This document shows positions 17,389 through 23,500 of a stretch of 26,877 nt of DNA, one piece after another. Under the pieces are notes generated by a model that ran no database searches, had not been told where the DNA came from, and saw only the letters and a program-made list of their open reading frames with translations. Where the stretch lies: contig DATJNS010000492.1 in NCBI GenBank assembly GCA_035507915.1, forward strand, positions 1 through 26,877, read 5' to 3'. Every line of letters begins with the position of its first letter. Position 1 is the stretch's first letter. This stretch comes from JACQAI01 sp035507915. Lineage in GTDB: Bacteria > Pseudomonadota > Alphaproteobacteria > Elsterales > Elsteraceae. A program made the translations under genes and the position numbers.

Positions 17389-19491
17389 ATGCACGCCCCC
17401 GCCGCCCTGCCCCTCGTGCTTGCCGCCGCGTTCGGTGTGCTGGCGATCGTCTTGCTGCTCTGGCGGCTGATCGTGCTCGATCGCCGCAACCGGCGCCTCG
17501 CCGCCAGCGCGGCGGAAGCCCGTGCCGCCCGCGCGCAGCTCGAGACCGCGATCGGCGCGCTGCGCGAGGGCTTCTGCTACTACGACGCCGACGACCGCCT
17601 GACGCTCTTCAACGACGCCTACAAACGCGCCTATCCGACCACCGCGCCGATCATCGAGCCGGGGCACACGTTCGAGGAGATCCTGCGCTACGGCCTCGAG
17701 CGCGGCCAATACCGCCAGGCCATCGGACGGACCGAGAGCTGGCTCGCCGAGCGCCTCGAGGCGCACCGCAATCCGGTCGGACCGATCGAGCAGGAGACCG
17801 GCGACGGTCATTGGCTGCGCATCGAGGAGCGCCGCACCGCGGACGGCGGCGTCGTCGGCTTCCGCACCGACATCACCGAGCTGAAGCTGCGCGAGCTCGA
17901 GCTGCGCCAGGCGCGCGAGGCTGCAGAGGGCGCGAACCGCGCCAAGTCCGAATTCCTCGCCATGATGAGCCACGAGATCCGCACGCCGATGAACGGCGTG
18001 CTCGCGATGGCGGCGCTGCTCGGCGACGGCGCGCTGACGCCGGAACAGCACGAGCAGGTCGCGATCATCCAGCAGTCGGCCGAGGCGCTGATGACGATCA
18101 TCAACGACCTGCTCGACGTCTCGAAGCTGGAGGCCGGACGGATGGAGCTCGAGCTGGTCGCCTTCGCGCCGGAGGAGCTCGTCGACGGCACGCTCGACCT
18201 GATCCGCGGCCAGGCGTCGGCCAAGGGGCTGCGGCTCGAGGTCCAGCACGCGACCGATCTGCCGGTGCGCCTGGTCGGCGACCACGGCCGCATCCGCCAG
18301 GTGCTCCTCAACCTGTTGAGCAACGCGATCAAGTTCACCGATCACGGCGGCGTGACGGTGCGGACCCGGCGTGTCCCCGCGGCGCCCGGCAAGGTCGGGT
18401 TCGCGTGCGCGGTCGAGGATACTGGCATCGGCATTCCGGCCGACCAGCATCATCTGCTGTTCGGGCGCTTCGCGCAGCTGCATCAGGGCGACCGCATGCG
18501 CCCCGGCGGCACCGGGCTCGGTCTGGCGATCTGCCGCAAGCTGGTCGAGCTGATGGGCGGCACGATCGCGTTCGAGAGCAGTCCGGGCCGGGGCAGCTGC
18601 TTCAGCTTCGAGCTCGCGCTGGGCGCCGCATCGGTCGCCGATCGCGCGTCCGCGTCGGCACCGCCGCGCCCGGCGCCCGCGATCGCCCGCGCGCCCGCAA
18701 CCGCTGCGCGGCCCCTGCGCGTCCTGGTCGCGGAGGACAACGCGGTCAACCAGAAGGTGATCCAATCGCTGCTCGCGCGGCTGCACCACCGCTGCGATCT
18801 GGTCGCCAACGGCCTCGAAGCCGTCGCCGCGGCGCGCAAGGTGCCCTACGACCTGATCCTGATGGACGTCCGCATGCCGGAGATGAACGGCATCGAAGCC
18901 GCGCAGGCGATCCGCCAATTGCCGCCGCCGGCGGGCGACATCCCGATCTTCGCCTGCACGGCCAACGTGCTCGCGGCCGACGCCGAGGCTTACATCACCG
19001 CCGGCATGGACGGCGTGATCGCCAAGCCGATCCGGCGTCATGAGCTGGAGGGCGTGCTCGCGCGCGCGCGGCCGGCGTCGGCCGCCGCTGCCGTGCCGGC
19101 CGACCGATCGCCCGATCGACCCGCCGCGCCGCCCGGCGGTCCGCCGGGCGATCAGATCGACATGGCGGTACTCGACGAGCTCGTGGCCGACATCGACCGC
19201 GACGCCGCCAAGGCGATCGCCGCCCAGTTCCAGGTCGACGCGCGCCGTCACCTCGACCAGATCGCCCGCGGGCTCGCCGATCGCGACCCCGCGACGCTGC
19301 GCCAATCGGCCCACGTGCTGACCAGCACCCTCGCCTCGTTCGGCTTGACGAAGATCGCCGACCTCGCGGCGGAGGTCGAGCAGGGCTGCCGCGCCGGCGA
19401 CGTCGATTGCGCGGTGACGACCGCGAAGCATCTGCTCGCGACCGCCGACAAGGGATTGCAGCGCGTCGCCGCCTGGGCCGACGGCTTGTGA
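17389..19491 (+). CDS. Hybrid histidine kinase: TM-PAS-HisKA-HATPase-REC-Hpt (Hpt degenerate)
   Basis: A 700-residue hybrid kinase. One N-terminal TM helix (about 5-27) is followed by a short coiled coil and a PAS domain of PAS_7 type (about 52-165; ALREGFCYYDADDRLTLFNDAYK). Next come HisKA with His195 (MMSHEIRTPMNG) and HATPase with GTGLGLAICRKL. The receiver has Asp493 (LILMDVRMPEMNG). The C-terminal helical domain resembles Hpt, with His642 in AHVLTSTLASFG; the usual Lys-Gly after HxL is replaced by Thr-Ser, so transfer ability is uncertain. The start ATG 17389 follows GGAAG and sits 14 bases after the NtrC-type regulator, the likely output. It ends 9 bases from the convergent receiver gene. 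Confidence 0.93.
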   Translation: MHAPAALPLVLAAAFGVLAIVLLLWRLIVLDRRNRRLAASAAEARAARAQLETAIGALREGFCYYDADDRLTLFNDAYKRAYPTTAPIIEPGHTFEEILRYGLERGQYRQAIGRTESWLAERLEAHRNPVGPIEQETGDGHWLRIEERRTADGGVVGFRTDITELKLRELELRQAREAAEGANRAKSEFLAMMSHEIRTPMNGVLAMAALLGDGALTPEQHEQVAIIQQSAEALMTIINDLLDVSKLEAGRMELELVAFAPEELVDGTLDLIRGQASAKGLRLEVQHATDLPVRLVGDHGRIRQVLLNLLSNAIKFTDHGGVTVRTRRVPAAPGKVGFACAVEDTGIGIPADQHHLLFGRFAQLHQGDRMRPGGTGLGLAICRKLVELMGGTIAFESSPGRGSCFSFELALGAASVADRASASAPPRPAPAIARAPATAARPLRVLVAEDNAVNQKVIQSLLARLHHRCDLVANGLEAVAAARKVPYDLILMDVRMPEMNGIEAAQAIRQLPPPAGDIPIFACTANVLAADAEAYITAGMDGVIAKPIRRHELEGVLARARPASAAAAVPADRSPDRPAAPPGGPPGDQIDMAVLDELVADIDRDAAKAIAAQFQVDARRHLDQIARGLADRDPATLRQSAHVLTSTLASFGLTKIADLAAEVEQGCRAGDVDCAVTTAKHLLATADKGLQRVAAWADGL

Positions 19492-19500
19492 CGGCGGATG

Positions 19501-19938
19501 CTAGGCCCGCACGTCAGCGACCAGCGGCGCCTCGCGGCGATGATCGATCAGGAGCTGGCGCAGCGCCGGCAGCCCGAACGGCTTGACGAGCATCCCGACC
19601 ACCCAGGCGCCATGCGAGCGGCCCTCGGTCACGGCGGCCTCGAGAACCTCCTGGGCGTCGCCGCTCATCAGGACGATCGGCACCGTGTCGGGCACGGCAC
19701 GCGTCATCTCGAACGCCGTGTAGGGCTCGGGATCGGTGTGGACGTCGAGCAGCGCCAGGGTCGGCGGATCGCTGTGCAGCTCCGGCCGGCGTTCGAGCGT
19801 CGACGTCGCGATCACCTCGTAGCCCAGCCGCTGCGCGACCGCCCGGATGAACTGCAGCAGCGGGGCGTTGTCCTCGACCAGCAGCAGCCGGTTGACGGCG
19901 CGCGGCCACGCGGCTTCGGGGTTCGCTTGATCGGTCAT
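19501..19938 (-). CDS. Stand-alone receiver-domain response regulator
   Basis: A 145-residue single-domain response regulator without an output domain (CheY/DivK-like in size only). The acidic pair Glu22-Asp23 is in LLLVEDNAP, the phospho-acceptor is Asp65 (LALLDVHTD), Ser92 occupies the Thr/Ser switch position and Lys119 is in MLVKPFG. The start ATG 19938 has an ideal AGGAGG six bases upstream. It lies 142 bases downstream of a soluble histidine kinase on the same strand and is probably its partner. The intergenic space contains a hairpin just after the kinase, so separate regulation is possible. It could act as a phosphate sink or bind a protein partner. Confidence 0.9.
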   Translation of the reverse strand: MTDQANPEAAWPRAVNRLLLVEDNAPLLQFIRAVAQRLGYEVIATSTLERRPELHSDPPTLALLDVHTDPEPYTAFEMTRAVPDTVPIVLMSGDAQEVLEAAVTEGRSHGAWVVGMLVKPFGLPALRQLLIDHRREAPLVADVRA

Positions 19939-20057
19939 GCGCGCGTCCTCCTGCCGGCCGGCGGCCGGTGAGCCGCCTCGACCGCCATCTTGTCGCGCCC
20001 GCGCCGCCGACTGGAGTCGGGAAGGGCAAGTAATTGTGATGGTTTGTAGCGCTCCGC

Positions 20058-20082
20058 GAGGCGCGCTATTCGCTCGCGCCTC
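20058..20082 (-). terminator. Hairpin at the end of the soluble kinase gene
   Basis: Arms GAGGCGCG/CGCGCCTC (8 bp) with a 9-nt loop overlap the kinase stop codon. No U-tract follows. It may attenuate transcription into the receiver gene downstream. Confidence 0.3.
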
Positions 20083-20851
20083 ACTCGCTCGCGGCTTCGC
20101 CCACCGCTGCCTCGGCGACGACCTCCTGGCCGCGCGGTAGGACCAGTCGGACCGTCGTGCCGACGCCTTGCGTGCTCGCGATCTCGAGGTCGCCGCCGAC
20201 GCGCCGCATCAGGCGGCGCACGATCGCGAGACCGATGCCGCGCGCGCCCGGTTTGGTGCTGAACAGCGGCTCGCCGAGCCGCCTGAGCGCGGCCGGCGCG
20301 ATGCCCGCGCCGTCGTCGCGCACCTCGATCACGGCGCGCGCGCCGGCGGCCTCGGCGACCGTCCGGACGACCAGCGTGCCGCCGTTCGGCATGGCGTCGC
20401 GTGCGTTGGCGGCGAGCTCGACCAGCGCATCGCCGAGCTGTGAGGGGTCGATCGTGACGAACAGCGGGTCCAGCGCCGGCGCCAGCGTCACCGCGATGCG
20501 TTCGCCGGCCGTCTGGCGCAACCGGTACGCGGTGTCGGCCACCAGCCGATTGAGCTCGACGACCGACAGGCGCAGCGGCCGGCGCCGCGCGAAGGTGAGC
20601 AGCGTGCCCGTGAGGCCGACCGCCCGCGAGGCGGCCCGGCAAGCCTCGTGGATCGGATCGGCAAGCTCCTGATCGCCGGTGATCTGCTCGGCGATCAGCT
20701 CGAGATTGGCCGAGATGATGAACAGGAGATTGTTGAAGTCGTGCGCGACCCGGTGCGCCAACCGCTCGGCGGCGAGCGCCTCCCGGTCCTCGCGCTCGGT
20801 TTCGGGGTTCGGTTCGGCCGGATCGTGCGCGTGAGTGGCGACGCTGCACAT
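20081..20851 (-). CDS. Soluble histidine kinase (HDFNN type)
   Basis: A 256-residue cytosolic sensor kinase with no transmembrane segment and almost no sensor region. The N-terminal 30 residues are charged and Pro/Glu-rich. The phospho-acceptor is His37 in RVAHDFNNLL. The ATPase domain has the N-box ELAANARDAMPNGG, G1 DDGAGIAP, FSTKPGARG and G2 GIGLAIV. The start ATG 20851 follows GGAG by 8 bases. Because it lacks its own sensor, its signal probably comes from a partner; the 125-residue gene only 33 bases upstream is the best candidate (inference). The downstream receiver is the probable phosphate target. Confidence 0.92.
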   Translation of the reverse strand: MCSVATHAHDPAEPNPETEREDREALAAERLAHRVAHDFNNLLFIISANLELIAEQITGDQELADPIHEACRAASRAVGLTGTLLTFARRRPLRLSVVELNRLVADTAYRLRQTAGERIAVTLAPALDPLFVTIDPSQLGDALVELAANARDAMPNGGTLVVRTVAEAAGARAVIEVRDDGAGIAPAALRRLGEPLFSTKPGARGIGLAIVRRLMRRVGGDLEIASTQGVGTTVRLVLPRGQEVVAEAAVGEAASE

Positions 20852-20884
20852 GGGTGATTCTCCAGGGGTTTGCGGTTGGCGCGC

Positions 20885-21262
20885 TCAGGCGGTCGCGTCG
20901 TTCGCCGCGGGCTCGGCGGCCAGCGTCGCGCAGTCGCCGGTCACGCTCCGGGCCATCGCTTGCACGGCCGCCGACTGGGCGCGCAGCACGTCGGCATGGC
21001 GCGCCACCGCGCGCGCGTTTGCGGCCACCCGATCCAGGCTCTGCGTCCATGCCGCGCACGCCGCGCGCATCGTATCGAGCGCGTCGAGCGCAGCGGCGGC
21101 ACCGACGTTGGCCGGTTGCAGCGCGACTGGCGCGGCGGACGGCGAGCCGAGCGCGAGGCCGACGGGCATCGCGAGCACCACGGCGGACCGTCCCGGGGCG
21201 GCGCGACGCGGCGCGACACGCGACGCGCGATAGCCGGCGAATTCCAGAACCTGAGCGGACAT
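20885..21262 (-). CDS. Unknown 125-residue helical protein upstream of a soluble kinase
   Basis: I do not recognise this protein. The N-terminal 45 residues are Arg/Pro/Ala-rich and probably disordered. From about residue 55 on it is strongly helical (LDALDTMRAACAAWTQSL, then VAANARAVARHADVLRAQ), resembling phasin-like or four-helix-bundle proteins in composition only. There is no TM segment. Coding is supported by CAGGAG 8 bases before the ATG and by the 33-base gap to the kinase. A longer frame reaching 21397 exists, but it lacks a ribosome-binding site and crosses the divergent control region. It may modulate or recruit the kinase. Confidence 0.7.
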   Translation of the reverse strand: MSAQVLEFAGYRASRVAPRRAAPGRSAVVLAMPVGLALGSPSAAPVALQPANVGAAAALDALDTMRAACAAWTQSLDRVAANARAVARHADVLRAQSAAVQAMARSVTGDCATLAAEPAANDATA

Positions 21263-21593
21263 GACACGAACTCCTGAGACGGGCGCCACAGCGGCGCACG
21301 ATCCCCAGGGGCAAGCGTCATGCCGTGCTCGGACGCGCGAGAAAGCGCAGAAAATCAGACTTTTCGGCATGCGCCGCCGGCGCGTTGCGCGATGCAATTC
21401 GCAAATTGCGCTTCATGTTGCGAACCGCGCCGGGCGATCCGGCGGTGGCGCCCGGCTCACCGAACTTCACGCCATCCTTACCAATTCTTACTTAGCGCAT
21501 TGCCGCGTCTCGCTAACATTGCGCATCGAACCCGCGCCCGCGTTGGGTGCGCAGAGAGTGTGAACGAGCACCCGTCCCTCCCGGGAGACCGCC
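21263..21593. promoter_or_regulatory. 331-bp divergent control region between the kinase unit and the PAS/MCP unit
   Basis: No gene is supported here. The region holds several dyads: CATGCCG (21319-21325) with CGGCATG (21365-21371); GAAAA-TCAGAC-TTTTC (21350-21365); GCAATT-CGCA-AATTGC (21394-21409); and TTCGCAA (21398-21404) with TTGCGAA (21418-21424). TTGCGC/TTGCGA words recur at 21385, 21406 and 21418. On the plus strand an ATCCTTACCAA element (21474-21484) with a second TTAC 10 bases later precedes a possible -10 TAACAT at 21514. These look like operators for a divergently controlled pair of units, but no regulator can be named. Confidence 0.5.
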
Positions 21594-22127
21594 ATGACCG
21601 AGCGAACCGTGTCGCTCACCGGCGTCGAGCGCCGCTTCGAACCCGACGAGATCATCGTCACCAAGACCGATCGCGGCGGTCGGATCACCTATGCCAACCC
21701 GGTGTTCCTGCGCATGTCGCATCTCACCGAGCGACAGGCGCTGGGCGCGCCGCACAACGTCATCCGGCATCCGGAGATGCCGCGCTGCGTCTTCAAGCTG
21801 CTGTGGGAGGTCATCGAGCACGGCAACGAGATCTTCGCCTACGTGCTCAACCGCGCGATCAACGGCGACCACTACTGGGTGTTCGCGCACGTCACGCCGA
21901 CCTTCAACCAGGCCGGCGAGATCGAAGGCTATCACTCGAACCGGCGGGTGCCGGAGCGGCGCGTGCTCGAGCAGACCATCCAGCCGCTCTATCGCGAGCT
22001 CCTGGCCGAGGAGCAGCGCCAGACCACCAAGGCGCGCGCCATCACGGCGGCGACCGCGCGTCTCACGGAGCTGCTGTCCGCACGAGGATTGGACTATGAA
22101 CGCTTCATCTTCTCTCTCCAGGGCTAG
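21594..22127 (+). CDS. Aer-like PAS sensor protein (probable FAD/redox sensor)
   Basis: A 177-residue soluble protein whose first 120 residues closely resemble the PAS domain of the E. coli aerotaxis receptor Aer. Shared landmarks are HNVIRHPEMP (54-63; Aer has HNMVRHPDMP), Trp71 (Aer Trp70) and NGDHYWV (90-96). In Aer this domain binds FAD and reads redox state. Residues 120-177 form a helical tail (VLEQTIQPLYRELLAEEQ), like the post-PAS segment of Aer, and the protein then stops instead of continuing into membrane and signalling domains. The start ATG follows GGGAG by 6 bases. Its last 32 bases overlap the start of the methyl-accepting gene in another frame. The two together match a full Aer receptor. 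Confidence 0.9.
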   Translation: MTERTVSLTGVERRFEPDEIIVTKTDRGGRITYANPVFLRMSHLTERQALGAPHNVIRHPEMPRCVFKLLWEVIEHGNEIFAYVLNRAINGDHYWVFAHVTPTFNQAGEIEGYHSNRRVPERRVLEQTIQPLYRELLAEEQRQTTKARAITAATARLTELLSARGLDYERFIFSLQG

Positions 22128-23397
22128 CGGCTTCGCCGCCGCCAGCGGCGCGCTCAGCTTCGTCGCGGCGGGCTTCGCGGCGTTCGACTACTTCGTCACC
22201 GGCGCCGTCATGGCGACGCTCGCGGCGCTCGCCGCCGGCCTCGCGATGCGCGAGATGCGCCGCAGCAGCCGGTCCGTCGCCAAGGCGTCGGCGGCGCTCG
22301 AGCGTCTCGCCCGCGGCGACTTCGGCGCGCGCGTCATCGGGATCGAGGGCAGCGCGCTGGCCCCCATGCTGCTGGCGGTGAACGGCTTCGCCGATCGCAC
22401 CGACGCGTTCGTCCGCGAAGCCAGGGCGTCGCTCGAGGCGATCGCCGAGCAGCGCTACCACCGCCGCATCGTCGAGCGCGGGCTGCTCGGCGACTTCCTC
22501 GCGACCGGCCAGGCGATCAACCGCGCAACCGAGGGCGTGGCGCACAAGATCGAGGGGTTCCGCGAGGTCACCGCCCGGTTCGAGACGACGATCTCGGGCG
22601 TGGCGGCGGCCGTGGCGGCCGCGTCGAGCCAGCTCAGCGGCACCGCCTCCAGCATGTCGCAAGCCGCCGAGAGCGCGACCAGCGACGCCGTGGCGGTGGC
22701 GGCGGCGGCCGAGGAGATGTCGACCAACGTGCAGACGGTCGCGTCGGCGGCCGACCAGCTCACCGCCTCGATCCGCGAGATCCTGACCCAGATCGCCCGC
22801 TCGAACGACCTGGCCGGCGCGGCCGCGCGGCGCGCCGCCTCGACCGATGCCAGCGTCCAGCGCCTGTCGACCAGCGCGCGGCAGATCGGCGAGGTCGTCA
22901 AGCTGATCCGCTCGATCGCGGCCCAGACCAACCTGCTCGCGCTCAATGCGACGATCGAGGCGGCGCGCGCCGGCAACGCCGGCAAGGGCTTCGCGGTGGT
23001 CGCCAACGAGGTCAAGAGCCTGGCCAACCAGACCGCGACCGCGACCGAGGAGATCGTCGGCCAAGTCACCGCGATCCAGCAGGCGACCGACGAAGCGGTC
23101 ACGTTGGTCAGCGAGATCACCCGGTCGGTCAGCGAGCTCAGCGAGGCCATGACCGCCGTGTCGGCGGCGATGGAGGAGCAAGGCAGCGCGACCGCCGAGA
23201 TCGCGCGCAACGTCGAGCAGGCCTCCTCGGGCACCGCCGAGGTGTCGGGCCGCATCAGCCAGGTCACCTCGGCGGCCGGCAAGACGGGCGAGGCGTCGGG
23301 CGACGTGCTGAGCGCGGCGGGCACGCTGTCCAGCGAGTCGGAACGCCTCAGCCACGAGGTCGAATCGTTCCTCACCGAGCTGCGCAAGGTCGCTTGA
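22096..23397 (+). CDS. Membrane methyl-accepting chemotaxis protein lacking a periplasmic sensor
   Basis: A 433-residue chemoreceptor signalling protein. Two adjacent hydrophobic segments (about 10-30 and 33-53) form a membrane hairpin with almost no periplasmic loop. HAMP-like helices follow (about 55-160), then the long cytoplasmic coiled coil with the conserved hairpin tip IAAQTNLLALNATIEAARAG and GKGFAVVANEVKSLA (about 266-312), which in other receptors contacts CheA and CheW. There is no C-terminal methylesterase-tether pentapeptide; it ends ELRKVA. The start ATG 22096 lies inside the PAS gene with GAGG 8 bases upstream, so translation is probably coupled. The membrane topology is that of Aer without its PAS domain, so the upstream PAS protein is the likely sensor half. 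Confidence 0.93.
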   Translation: MNASSSLSRASGFAAASGALSFVAAGFAAFDYFVTGAVMATLAALAAGLAMREMRRSSRSVAKASAALERLARGDFGARVIGIEGSALAPMLLAVNGFADRTDAFVREARASLEAIAEQRYHRRIVERGLLGDFLATGQAINRATEGVAHKIEGFREVTARFETTISGVAAAVAAASSQLSGTASSMSQAAESATSDAVAVAAAAEEMSTNVQTVASAADQLTASIREILTQIARSNDLAGAAARRAASTDASVQRLSTSARQIGEVVKLIRSIAAQTNLLALNATIEAARAGNAGKGFAVVANEVKSLANQTATATEEIVGQVTAIQQATDEAVTLVSEITRSVSELSEAMTAVSAAMEEQGSATAEIARNVEQASSGTAEVSGRISQVTSAAGKTGEASGDVLSAAGTLSSESERLSHEVESFLTELRKVA

Positions 23398-23437
23398 GCG
23401 GCGACGGTCGACCCCGCGATGCGGCGCGGCTTACACG

Positions 23438-23448
23438 ATCCTTACCAA
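23438..23448 (+). promoter_or_regulatory. ATCCTTACCAA element upstream of the last hybrid kinase
   Basis: This 11-mer is identical to the one at 21474-21484 upstream of the PAS gene. Here another TTAC lies 11 bases earlier (23431-23434), so TTAC words are paired one helical turn apart at both sites. It lies 52 bases before the kinase ATG. A regulator-binding role is inferred from the exact recurrence in intergenic DNA. Confidence 0.4.
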
Positions 23449-23465
23449 ACTTGGCCAAACTTGGC
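23446..23465 (+). repeat. Tandem 10-bp direct repeat before the hybrid kinase
   Basis: Two perfect head-to-tail copies of CAAACTTGGC occupy 23446-23455 and 23456-23465, one helical turn apart and overlapping the end of the ATCCTTACCAA element. Each contains CCAA-AC-TTGG-like half-sites. The placement 35-55 bases upstream of the ATG suggests cooperative regulator binding. A sigma54 -24/-12 reading fails because the GG-GC spacing is one base too short. Confidence 0.6.
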
Positions 23466-23500
23466 ATGCGCCGGCGCCGCGCCTCCGTCATAGCTCGGGC

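Noticed and set aside
23452..23468. Possible sigma54 -24/-12 promoter TTGGCC...TTGGCAT
   Set aside because: The bases between GG and GC number nine instead of ten, so the strict spacing requirement fails; it is better explained as a tandem repeat.
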